From Arbacia lixula (Eukaryota; Echinodermata; Echinoidea; Arbacioida; Arbaciidae), in contig OZ022588.1 in assembly GCA_963669155.1 (NCBI GenBank), forward strand, positions 11,329,067 to 11,393,066: 64,000 nucleotides of DNA. Direction: 5' to 3'. This document shows positions 22,130 to 34,760 of this stretch, in pieces. The translations under genes were made by a program, and so were the position numbers. Within the stretch, counting starts at the first letter, position 1; the number at the start of each line of letters is the position of its first letter. The notes below the pieces were generated by a model that ran no database searches, was not told where the DNA came from, and was given only the letters and a program-made list of their open reading frames with translations.

Positions 22130-25100
22130 AAGAATACAACTTGAGTACAGTTTCTGTTTTTCTTCTAAAGTGAGTATTTTTCAGGTCAAAAAGAGGACAA
22201 TTTCCAACGGGTCACACAATTCTAATCTGTCCATCTCGCAAATGACAGTCAGCATGCTGCATGAACACAGGAAATTGGAGTAAAAGCAACTAATCCTGAT
22301 CATATTGTTCAATGCATTATTAATAACATACAATATGCAAAATACCTGGGGCCTGTTGTTAAGGGCCATGATCTGATTTCCATGATACATGTATACAACG
22401 CCTACAATGATATCAAGACTACGTTGCCATGGATACTGCATGTAATTCTGAATTGTGTGGATCTACTGTAGCGATGCAATTAATTGCAAAAGCATGCACA
22501 GGCTTCAACTTGCCGCATAAAGCAGTCTGGGTTTTGTGATACTGTGAGTTGCATGAAAAAGCAACTTTCTAATTGATTGCAACTTGCTCTTTGCGATACG
22601 TAGCCCGGATCACACACTCCCCTGTGAATAATTCTCCAAACCGCAAAAATGTGCATATTAAGATAATTTTGTTTGTAGTCATGTCCGCTCCTAATCTACT
22701 GTTGAAATGTTTAGAAACAGAAGCAGACGTGACTGAAAAAAAACCCAAATCAGGACGTAGCGGTGCAGTGCAAAAAATTTCCCATAATGGCCAAGCATTC
22801 ATATCTTAAAGAATGTTACAGTACTAAAATTGTGAAAATGTTCATCAATATACATGAAGAGACGAGAAAAAAAAAACCTGTCTGTCAATGCTCATGTGAA
22901 TATGTGAGAATTGTAGAACTATCCAGTGCTTCTGAGTTTTAATCTTCATCTATTGAATTTTAATGTTTATACAATTCTGTTTTTATTTGACAAGGTCCCT
23001 TCACAGAGTACATACAGTCTCGAAAACTGACGGGCTAACAGGTCTGTGTAAACAAAACTGAATGAATTATACACATAACCAGTAACAATGCACATAGCAT
23101 TGAGAATTGGTCAAGTTTCATGGATTACTATACAACTTTTCCACTTAAATCATGAAAACTGCTTCTTAAGCTATCAAATGTCAGTCAGCTTGACCCATAC
23201 AGTTAGGTTGACACAATTGGATTCCACTGAACAAATTACATTGTTACACAAGCATTGTTCTATTTCAGTAAAATCTCTTGCTTATTCACAATAATTTCTC
23301 ACTCAATAAGCACAAGACAAATGTAAAGTTGGTGAAATGGAGATAAAAACAAGAAGAGAGGAATTGAAGAAATGCTGTAGAAGAGACCGTCTGGTATCCA
23401 TGCACATGGGTCATCAGTTTATTGCCAGTCAAACACGAGGGCGCTGTGCATAAAGTAAAATCGGTGAAGAATGGACACCATTCAAGTACCTTACTCATGG
23501 TTCTTACTTCTGCTGCTACTGAACATAATTAAACAGAAAAACAGGAAGGCATATTACACCTTGGGGTGGGGGAATGATTAAGGAACCCATACTCTTATAC
23601 GGAGTAGTGCACATTCAAAATTATCATTTTTCAATAAAACACAATGTATTTTCTCACTAATGCTGATTATTAAAAAAAAAAGAAGCAGAAATGAAAAGAA
23701 GACAAAAATGTGGTTTATTACAAGTGATGAAAGGGGGGGGGGGGGGGGTGAGAGGGTAAAATACTAAAATTGTAACATGGTCTACAGTGCAACATCAGAA
23801 AAGAAAACCACCACAACAGCAGACAAAGAAAGGATATTGGATAAATAAATAAATAAGTGTAGAAGTAAACATTTATGTGTTGAAAATGCTATTACAAGCA
23901 GAAAGAAAAAGCACAGAAAGTTGATGTATTCTCGTGCTCCACTTAGCATACACATCATTCATTCAAATTAGAGAAACTACAATTTATCAGTCATTGCCAC
24001 ATGTTGACAACTTTTACATGACAATGATAGAGTGCGGCTATATTAAGTGCATTAAAATCAATAATCAGACTTACAAATTGTTTTTGTCTCAAATTTTCAA
24101 TTATAAGACATTCATTTAACACACACAAATAGACATGATTGCTTATAGCTATCATTTTCTGCACTCACAAAATCGTGAAAACGAGCAACAGAAAAGCACA
24201 AAAGAAATAACAGAACGTGCCAGTACCATTATTTCCATTTTCAAGTAGAAAGCCACATGATGAGATCTGCTATTCAAAGAATCTATTCCACTCTGACACC
24301 GAGCGCTACAAAAACGAGCTGGAAACAATCTTCTGAAGGTAGCTAGATACCGGTAGAAATTGTTGACCTTCACACAACTTGCAAAACAATCTTGAAAAAA
24401 GCTAGAACAGCTGCTCGAACCCAAAGTAAGCAAATAAATAGTCTGTGCTGGATGGAATAGTCACAGTAATTGCAAAAAAAAAAAAACATTACCTGGTATA
24501 TTGGTTTTGCATACCAGTAACCTGGTTTGATTGTACAGTTTTAAATTGGCAACACTTTGAAAGTTTTTTTTTAATTCTTTTTAAGAAATCATTTACTCTA
24601 TCATTACAACTGAAAGGTTGGGTAACCCTTTTACAAAAGTCATGAAACTCAGCGTGGATCAGCAGTACACCCTAATGATTACATGTATGAAATCTCACAG
24701 TCAAAGCTTTACAAATGTTGTCAAGAAAAGTGAAAAACTATAGCTTGAAACCCACAATACAGGGTGAGTCTGGAAAAATGTTAAACTTTCTTACATGCTC
24801 ATATTAGAAATACAAAAATAAATCATAATTATTGTACCAGTGTCAGATAGAGCAACTCTTCCAGTCTTATTTGATACCACATGTGTGGGGAATCAGTAAT
24901 TAATTTATTGGAAATGAAGAAAATAATGGGGTAGGGTGAAAATCCATTTGTGCCAATTTCAAAAATGCCTTGCCTGAATTGGATTCCACTACACAATAAG
25001 CTTGGCGCAAATGGGTTTTGACACTTTTTCAAACAATGGCTGTTGTGCACTCAACCTCATTGAAACAAATTTTACCAAGTGACAAAGGCCTATTTACTTT

Positions 25101-26400
25101 ATCCATACACGCTAGAAATTCTCTCTGAATCCCACATTTTCTTTAAAAATACTTCATTTAAAAAGTGAACCATTTTTCTGACTCACCGTGTAGTCTGCAT
25201 TCATACACTGTATTGCACGGATCAGTGAGCTCCACTTGTTTCAACACATCACTGCACTATGGATAGCTACGATGTGCTGTGTCTGATTTCTAGGCTGCAG
25301 GAACTTCTATAGCCTCCTGTATTGAGCTATCAATGAATATAATTCCGCTCAGAGTCGGTTTCCTGTCCTTATATTGTGAGCGAAGTTCTAATACAGTATT
25401 TTCTTCGAGTTTTCTGTGATATTTAAATATTTTCTTAACAAGCAAAAGGGCTACCCTTCTATTAATATCACCAGTTATAGCTTCAAACCATGTGCCAGCA
25501 CCAGAGAGCACTATTAGATCAAATGTTGCAGACAGTTTGCATCATATTAATATAAAATTAACAGAATTTCAAAATTAATTGTGTTTTATGTACAGTGCAT
25601 ATCTCTTTAGAAATTTAAATTATGCAATTGGATGTAAACCAATGTTTTTAAGACAATAAATCACAAAGGATTACATTTTTATGAATGATCAATACCCATT
25701 GATGAGTTACAAATTGAATAGAATAAAATTTGATATTTTTACAAAAATCTGCAAGGTAGAAATAACCACAACATCAGAGACATTTATACCTTCATAATCT
25801 AAGTCAAATTACTGTTGCAATATTATATAGACTTGGATATATATACAATTGAATTTCTAAAAAAAAAAAAAAATTAGAAAGCAATGCCAATCAGACCAGA
25901 AATGGGAGGAATTGCAAATTGTGTAATATTTAGCATAAATGTTGCATAAACAATAATTATGAAACAATAAATGACCAGAACACAGACTCTGCTTCATGAA
26001 ATTGGTCAAGACTGTGGAGGAATTGTTTTTTTGCAATGATATGGACACACTTTGAATTAGCTTTTATAAAGGTCTATGTAAAAACTCACATTAATTTGTA
26101 ATGGAAAATGGCTACCTCAACAATGTGAATCAACAAATCCATAGAAAAAGATATATGGAATGGAATACTTGAATGTTGAGATTTCTTTTTTTTTTCATCA
26201 TTTACTTTATACTAACTAATAGTACTAGAAATTATCATCGTCCTAATTTATAGAGTAGAGGATACATGCTGGATTTCTGTTTTATGGACAAAATTGTCTC
26301 TCTTCATCCATTTCTAATGTAATCTAATAAAGGCAAGTAATGATTTGTCAAATTACGCTGAACAAAGATTTACATTTGTGACTAAAAAAAATCACCAAAC
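22130..26400. other. 4.3 kb without recognisable genes
   Basis: AT-rich intergenic DNA. A poly-G run (23732-23749) and several A runs are present; short open frames on both strands are not conserved-looking. Confidence 0.55.
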
Positions 26401-26404
26401 TAGA

Positions 26405-27712
26405 GCAATTCAACTGCCGCGCAGTCGATAAATATGCCTCCGCCTCTTTGCTAGCTCTATTTAGATTGATTCTCAGAAAACCTGTTTGGTGGGCAATGAA
26501 CCATTTAATTCCTATGTGAAATGAAAATATATTCCATGTTTGGCCAAGTTTGGCAATGTTCATTGACCTTTGACTTCCAATCTAATCAGTCCGTCTAAAG
26601 CCATCCCTGTATTAAGTTTGTTTAAAATCAGCCAATTTTGGGGTAAAGTTCATTGACCTTTGACCTTTCAGAAATTTTACCCACACTTTCACCAGTCTAC
26701 CTCCATGAAGTGACACATCTCTGTACCATGTTTGGTTCAAATTGAAACATTAGTTTTGCATTCAATGTGAAAAATGTTAAATTTGGCACAATTTTAGCCA
26801 ATTTTGGCAAAGTTCATTAACATTTGACCTCTGACCTTTGAGAATTTTCACCAAAAATATCATCAGTCTACCCCCAAGTAGCGATCCATCTTTGCACCAT
26901 GTTTGGTTGGTTTTGCACATTTGGATCTTGGTTTATTTTGAAAAATATTACTTTGGGGGCAATTTTTTAAACTAATTTTTGGCAAAATTCATTGATCTTT
27001 GACCTCTGACCTTCCAGGAATTTCACCAAAAATGTCACCAGTCTATTCCCAAGTAGTGATCCATCTTAGTACCATGTTTCATGAGAATTGCATTTTGAAT
27101 TTGGTTTTATGGCGAAAAATATGAAGTTTGGGGCAGTTTTTAACCAATTTTGGTGAAGTTCATTGACCTTTGACCTCTGAACTTTCAGGAATTTTATCAC
27201 AAATGTCACCAGTCTATTCCCAAGTAGTGATTTATCTATGTAACATGTTTCATGAAAATTGCATCCTTGGATTTGGATTTATTGGGAAAATATAAAGCTT
27301 TGGGCAGTTTTAAAGCCAATTTTGGCAAAGTTCATTGAATTTTGACCTCTGAACTTTAAGGAATTTAATAAAAAAATGTCACCAGTTTATTCCCGAGTAG
27401 TAATCCATCATTGTACCATGTTTCATGAGAATTGGATCCTTGGATTTGGCTTTAATGTGAAAAAGGTCAATTTTGGGCAATTTTTCACAAAGTTCATTGA
27501 CCTTTGACCTTTGACCTCAATCAGGATTGACCCATATTTTACACACTTCATTGGTTTCATGCAATACACACATGTACCAAGTTTGAAGCAAGTCTGGTTA
27601 GCGGTTCTCAAGATATTGCCTAAACGGATTCGGGACGGACGGACGGACGGACGGACGGACAACCCGAAAACATAATGCCTCCGGCCACTTCGTGGCGGAG
27701 GCATAAAAATAT
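26405..27712 (-). mobile_element. 1.3 kb hairpin-capped element with ~170 bp internal tandem units
   Basis: Read on the minus strand it begins ATGCCTCCGCCACGAAGTGG / CCGGAGGC (hairpin), then TTTTCGGGTTGTCC and (GTCC)n, then about seven units of roughly 170 bp, ending GAGGCGGAGGCATATTTATC. Outer ends are inverted (ATGCCTCCGCC at 26434, GGCGGAGGCAT near 27705). Each unit contains TTCATTGACCTTTGACCTCTGA or a variant, at about 26564, 26654, 26825, 26994, 27164, 27335 and 27498. No protein is encoded, so it is non-autonomous. Confidence 0.85.
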
Positions 27713-28068
27713 CAAATTACGTTCCAATAAGATGACTCCTATTGGCTACATCAGTGGGGATTTTCAGCTTCAAAATGTACATCACTTTCCTAAATAGCAT
27801 TAGAAATGTTGTCCACACAGAGCACAACTGTGAAGGGGAGAGCCAATCAGAGGGCAGAAATAATGTACAGAAGTGTGATGTCATAAGGGCGTTTCATCCA
27901 ATCAGCTGGTTCTACACATGAGTAGAACAAGCCACTGTGGTTATAGTGGACCAAGGGTTTGTGATCGATATAGGTATCGGCAGATATCACCGCCAAGAGA
28001 TTTGACCTGCAATTTCTTCTACAATATCAATTGAATGTTCTTTGAATGTTTCCATGGTGAGAGTGTAC

Positions 28069-28704
28069 TAATAAATACTATTTAGAAAATAGCAAAACTT
28101 TCGGTAACACCATGTGGTTGTATTCTTTTGGATAATTGGCCCACTTATGGGGTGAAGAAAGGAAAGGAAAGTGAAAAGTGAAAAGGAGAGGTGAATTTTT
28201 ATATTTTATAACACTTACACAAGACTGTTTGTTTCAAAATCTGAAAGAGGGAGTATCAGTCTCGACGTTTCGGGCAGTGTGCTCTGTCCGTCATCCGGAG
28301 AATAACTCCGCATGACGGACAGAGCACACTGCCCGAAACATCGAGACTGATACTCCCTCTTTCAGATTTTGAAAGAAATCTATAGTTAGTTGCAGAACTG
28401 ACTATAACTTTTCTACACTTTTCTCATTTTCTTTTCTTTTCTTTTCTCTTTATCACTACTTTGTGACTAGTTCACAACTTTCATCAACACCCACCCTCTT
28501 CTTCTACCTCCATTCCATCCCATTTATTTAAACTAAAGCTAAAAATAGTCTTGTGTAAGTGTTATAAAATATAAAAATTCACCTCTCCTTTTCACTTTTC
28601 ACTTTCCTTTCCTTTCTTCACCCCATAAGTGGGCCAATTATCCGAAAGAATACAACCACATGGTGTTACCGAAAGTTTTGCTATTTTCTAAATAGTATTT
28701 ATTA
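28069..28704. mobile_element. 636 bp fold-back element with nested hairpin
   Basis: Outer arms of about 155 bp: AATAAATACTATTTAGAAAA...GTGTTATAAAATATAAAAATTC in reverse complement at both ends, almost identical (for example TTTTGGATAA against TTATCCGAAA). Inside, 28232-28374 forms a second hairpin with ~65 bp arms (TTTCAAAATCTGAAAGAGGG, GGGCAGTGTGCTCTGTCCG). There is no coding capacity. Confidence 0.92.
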
Positions 28705-29681
28705 ATATCAATTGACTTTACTGAGCAAAGATTTTGCCAGTCTCACAGAAGACTACACTACATGCCCTGGCGTCTTCTGCTGCTCTTGGCAGCTTCTTGG
28801 TTGCCCTTGGCTACTCTTGAGTCTTGACACTCTGAGCAGTTTCTAGTATGACTCTCATTGAGGTTGCCCATAAAACATTGTCATACCAGCCTGCTTGAGT
28901 GACCTTGTTTAGAACCAGAAATCTGCACAACTAATGTAAAGTCACCAGATTTTAGTCATTAACATCCCTTTTTCTCTCATTCGGTATTTGTTCAGTTTTT
29001 AAAGAACTTTCTGTAACACTCCTGGATTTCTTAAACATCATTACCTCATAACATGATTGCCTCTGCACAAACTGACTAGGTTTGCACACCAGGGTTCAAT
29101 TTTTGTTTTTCCTTCGTTTTTCTATCAAAGGGCTGATAAAAAAAAACACAATTCATTTAAAATCACTTGATCAATTAATTTGATTCAAGTCACTGACTTT
29201 TTAAAATTAACAATCATGATTCAGACATTCACAATTCAAATCAGTGATTGCTAAACACTTTGCATGGCATGTACGTATTGAGTCACAAGTACATGTAATG
29301 CACACTAATCTCATTGAGTACCCTTTAATCTGGCACACAAATGCCTCTGGGTTATACTGTGAATCTTGATTCACACCTTCCAGCGTGTTTCTTTCTACTA
29401 CTACCATTGACACGCTATTGACACGCTATCCATGTCCATCATACAGCCTTGAGGAGCAGACATCTGGACGAGTTTCTTGCCTGCCCCTTGTAAGAATTGC
29501 ACCAGGTTTTGACATCAACACACATCCACAATACAGACACAGAACCTTCCGTCCTAGTCACCTTTAAAACATAATCATCTCAATAAGTCAATAAATAAGA
29601 GACAGTAATGAATATTCATGAGTTGGCACCATAAGCGAGATTTAATATAAACCAGAATGTTTGTTGGTGAGTTGTTCATTT
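28705..29681 (-). other. Probable QSOX 3' UTR and intergenic DNA
   Basis: Downstream of the QSOX stop on the minus strand. No gene is seen. An AATAAA on the minus strand lies inside the fold-back at 28522; no clear nearer signal was found, so the transcript end is unknown. Confidence 0.4.
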
Positions 29682-30388
29682 CTATGGCAACAATTTGGCT
29701 TTGCGAGTCCTGCGGCGTCTCCTCCACACCAGGACGAAATAGACACAGACGATGAGCATGACGCAGCTGACGTTGAGCACCATGCACATGCTGAGGTCCA
29801 CGCCGTTGATCCCGAGCCCAAAGTACCCCACCCGGCTGGACTGCACCGCCAGTCGGATGTCCATCTCCCGCTGCCGTAACCTGAGCAGGACGTCCAGTTT
29901 GACCACCTCTGGGTCCAGCGTGGGGAGCGTCCTGCTGTAGCCGTCCGTGTCCTGCGCATCCCTGTGGTCGTCCCTATGGTCATCCCAGTGGCTGTCCGGG
30001 GTACCGTCCCTGTGGCTGTTGGCCGCCAGCGGGCGGAGGTTGGTGAAGCCGAGGTTGCGCATGCCATAGAACTCCTTGAGGAAGCCTAGCACCCTACTCT
30101 CCTCCCACAGCTCCACGTTGGTGCTGGCGTAGCACGACGCGCACACCTCCCTTGGCGGGAACGACGCCTTTGGGTGGGTGGGGTCCTCCGACGGGTCGCC
30201 ACGGAGACGCTTGTTCACGCGGTTGTGTGTCCGCCACAGCCACAGGATGGCGCTGTCCAGCGAGGTGACGGACCCGTCCAAGTCGGCGACCTCGTGCTGG
30301 AAGTTCTCGCGACAGTTCTGGCAGCTGAAGAAGGCTAGGATGTAGCCTCGCATGGCATGCAGAACCTCCAGGTAGCTGCCATTGTCAT
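29682..30388 (-). CDS. QSOX1: QSOX exon 11: Erv CxxC motifs, membrane anchor, stop
   Basis: The acceptor is TTTCTGTCAG; TAG stop at 29682-29684. It encodes [47 protein letters not shown], a His/Asp-rich segment ([15 protein letters not shown]), the transmembrane stretch [16 protein letters not shown] and a basic cytosolic tail. The base composition is GC-rich (about 60%). Confidence 0.96.
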
Positions 30389-33300
30389 CTGACAGAAATA
30401 CAGAATAGAAACACATCAATACTGCCCTAATTCCAAAAAAGGAAGCAAACTGAATTAAAAATGGATTGCATGTCTCATGGTAAGGTCTTTCCCAGATGTG
30501 ATCTACTCATATGGAATGCCGGAAACCATGCAGTATAACAACAAAACTTTACCCCACAGTAGCCTCTACAATTGTATATTTTGAAATTTAACCCTCCAAC
30601 TCTCCCTCTCTTTCTCTCTGTTTAAGCTCTTTCATTTGTACGGTAAATTATAAATGAGGCGAGAAAGCTCCGGCTTAAATCTGATGTCTTACCAACAAGA
30701 CATATTATGTTCAGAGGAGCATGACTACGGTACCTCAATATTCAAATTCACTCACTTGGAGATGAAAGAACACTCGAGTTTAAAGTACATATCTTGCACC
30801 ATATCAATATATAACAAGGTGGTTCATGAACCATGAGTCTCACCTGATTTCACAATCAATAAACAGTTCTACGTTGGTTTTCAAATATCTTAAATGGTGC
30901 CTAGATGACCTTTGACCTCATCATCCTCATGAAGACACATGTAGTATTACCCAAGGATCAAGTTTGATGAAGAAATAAAGTAATGAGAGCAAGTTAAACA
31001 AAACCTTCAACACTTCAACAGACCAACAGACTAACAGGAAAAAGGATTACTAGGTCTCTGCTGAACTTTGTTCAGGTGAGACAAAAAGGATCCAATTTCA
31101 AGTTTTGTTCAATCAATCATTTATCCAAAGCAGAACCTACATCTCCTGGTCAGGGAGGCCTGTGAGACGGTCAGCGTGTGGAAGAGAGTCCACAGACTAC
31201 AGGGGTAACCACGGAGATGAGGCGCACTGCCATGGCAACTCATCCACTCCACTCTGTCTGGTAGACCATTTCCTGGTTTCTGTTGCCATGGTGAGCACAG
31301 CAAAAAGAGGAAGTAGGGATAAAAAGTGATACAAAACAAATCTACAACATCTTCTGAGGCCTATTTGAAAACTCTCAAAATGTATATTTGTTTAGAAAGT
31401 TATTCAACTGTACGTAGTAAAGTTATGAATATTCATATTTCTTTCAAATTTCCAAATGCAATCCAATATCAATATATCTTTTAAATAACTAAATGCAATC
31501 CAAAATCACATTCAGGAAATCCTTCAACATATTTACACTAAACTGTATTCACGAATATGAGTTATTTACATTATCATGCTGTATGATTGTATATTGATGG
31601 TGTAAAGTCACACCCAATTCAGCCTATGAGTTGCAACATGTCATTCCTTTATACTGCTATTTTTATCTGAATAAACCATTATCAATTTAATTCACTCAAT
31701 CCAGCTCTTACCCCGTTGGGGTCGACCAGCGTGAGCCACTCTTGTACTGGGATAACCGCTCCCTGTCGCTTGACCAGCCACTGATGGACGGCGGTCAGGA
31801 AGTCCATCACTGCAGGTCTGCCTGGGAAGTACTGTATAGAGATGGACATGCATGGTCCAGTTAAGGGAAATGCTCAGCTTATATTATATGATAGCTCTGT
31901 GCTACTTCTGTTCTGAGACGGACATTTATGAAGAAAGTTGAAATTATCATGGGCTACCAATTAACTCAGAATAATTTAAAGAATGTTCTTTATTTTTGCC
32001 CTTCACCGACATAGATAAGCACCGTATGTTCATTGCATTGCAGTACCCGCTGCCTATTGGGTCGATTAGAACCTTATCTAGCCATCCGGCATCCTCGGTG
32101 GTCTAGTGGTACGACGCCTGTCTAGTAATCTAGTAATCTAGTAATCGCCTGTGATTTTTTAATCACAGTGACTCAAATGCACTGAACATACGGTGCTTAT
32201 CTACATCGGTGAAGGGCAAAAATAAAGAACATTCTTTAAATTTTTCATATCGGCGCAAAACAAAAACCTTTAATAACTTTTATAAAAATAACTACTGGTG
32301 CGTACGCCGAGAAAACTTACAGGAGTCGCCATTTTCCACGCTGCTATTCAAAATTGTGACGTCACATACGAACAAATTAAACCTCTAAACCCATTGGTTG
32401 CAATCTGTACTCTCTCATGCCGTAATATTAATAAACGTATAAATATAAATTCCAAATTTCTATTATAGCTAGATTGCTATTACAAGAAATAAAAACATAT
32501 TTAATAAAAAAAAATTATCATTCGCTAAAAACATTACATATATTTTTTAGCTTCAAAATATCGAAATATCTTTCCTTTGTAATGACAATCTAACAGCAAA
32601 TAAGAAGAATTTTATTTTTATATGTTTATTAATATTAAGGCACGCAAAAGTACAGAATGGAACATATGGGCATAGAGGTTGAATTTGTTCATATTTGACG
32701 TCAGTTTTGAATGGCAGCGCGGAAAATTGCGACTCCCGTAAGTTTTCTCGGCGTACGCTTTGGCTTCTGAAACTGGAAAGTAGGACGGGCTTCATCTGGT
32801 ACTTTCTCAACCAAAATCTGTCATTTTAGAGCCATTTTTAATTATTTTGAATGAAGTCTTAAATAGAATTGTCATGTTTTTTTGGTAAACTTGCCCTTTA
32901 AGCACAGCCACATAGTTAGTCAGATTTACTACCTCTACTATCCTGTCAGATCAGATATACCTGTCAAGCACTGCCATATACATGTAGTCAGATTTAATAC
33001 CCAGAATGTCGATTCAAATCCATACACATCTTGTTGAGAACAGTCACACAGTTAGTCAGATTTACTACCTCCACTGTCCACTCAGATCATATACAACTTG
33101 TTAAGCACAGCCACATACCGGTAGTTAGTCAGATCTACCACTCACAGTGTCTATTCAGATCATACAAACCTTGCTGAGAACAGAAACATAGTTAGGCAGA
33201 GTTACCATGTACTATGTCCATTCAAATTGTACACAACCTAGAGAACAGCCACATAGTTAGGCAGAGTTACCATGTACTATATCCATTCAAATTGTACATA

Positions 33301-34707
33301 ATTACCTTGAGAACAGCCATATAGTTAGGCAGAGTTACTATTTACTGTGTCCATTCCAATTGTACATACATGTAATTACCTTGTTGAGAACAGCCACATA
33401 GTTAGTCAGATCTATCAGATCCTGTCCCTGTATCTGTTTGCGGAGGCCGACTTCATGACGCAGAGAGTAATGAATACTTGACTCTAAGTCAACCATGTGC
33501 ACCTTAGGCCTGACAGGGAGAAACACAAGCACAACACTTCTTTTACAAGTTCATCTATTTTAAGAAATCATGTCACAACATATAACCGGTTACTTCCGGT
33601 ATAATCAATGAGATACGATAATATCAATGCTATATTCGACATGGTAGAATCTATTTATTGTTTTATTTTGTTTACACAGCTGTTCCAATGGACTCTTACA
33701 CATCTCTTAACTCAAAATGGTTATCTAATAAGCTAGAATTCTGCTTTAATGGGAAGCAAGCAGCTGCTGACTGATATCGCACACGTTGAAACAATTATTA
33801 TTTATTTTATCAGTCTAGAAATTTTAATTGGGCTATTTTCCTCAAACTGCCGGCTTACGCCCTGCTTATGTCAACTGTACGTACCATTCACTAGGCCTCT
33901 TGTCTGTCATCCTGCCTGGCTTCTTCTGCATGGCTTTCTCCTTGTTCTTCTCATGGATCCTGTCCCACATGGCCTTCTGCCCCTCTGCATTCTCTCCTCC
34001 TGCCACGCCCCCTTTCCCCTCCTCCACCTCCCCTCTGCCTTCTCCCTCCTGGTCCACCCCTTCCCCTTCCTCCCCAGGGAACCCCACCACTCCCCCACCC
34101 CCAACCTCCTCCCTCAGGATCCCCACCCCCTCCGCCTCCTCTCCTCCCGCTCCTCCTTCCTCATCCTCGTTCCTCTGTCCATCCTCCACCTCTCCGGCGT
34201 CTCCCCCGTTGGCATCGCCCACTCCATCTCCTTCCCCTCTCTTCATCTGAACAAACGCCGCATCACCAGGCTTCACAATCAGACTCAGCCCCATGTCAGG
34301 CTTCTGTGCACCATCTCCAGCCTCCTCCTCCTTCTCCTTCTTCTCCTTCGCTTCTAGATTGCCATCATCATCCACATCCCTCCCGTCAAAGTCACTGTCG
34401 ACGTTGTCCCCCTCACTCTTAACCCCCGTGTCCCCAGGCTCTAACAAGACCTTCTCCTGGTTCTCTCCTCCTCCTCCTCCATCTTGGAGTTCCTCAACAG
34501 GTGCCAGCTGCTGCGGTTCTTCTTGTGGCTTACCAAACTCCTTCACATGATTCAAGATGGCCAATACCAAGCTACTCCTCTCAGTTCTGCAGAAAATGTG
34601 CAAAAGAGCTATCAGAATAACAACAGGACACATTTTGTTCATTTGCTCTTCACATTTATATCAAATGATACAATGATTTGAATGATCACATCATCAGTTA
34701 CATTCCA

Positions 34708-34760
<53 letters not shown>

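Noticed and set aside
23732..23749. Poly-G/poly-C runs here and at about 36222, 40617, 46583, 47544, 47790, 49350, 57369 as functional G-quadruplexes
   Set aside because: They are uninterrupted homopolymers whose length is also unreliable in assemblies; I see no link to a gene feature.
33866..34357. Plus-strand open frames of 140-202 codons over the pyrimidine-rich block
   Set aside because: They are shadows of the QSOX acidic exon on the other strand; the minus frame has good splice sites, matching phase and flanking QSOX homology.
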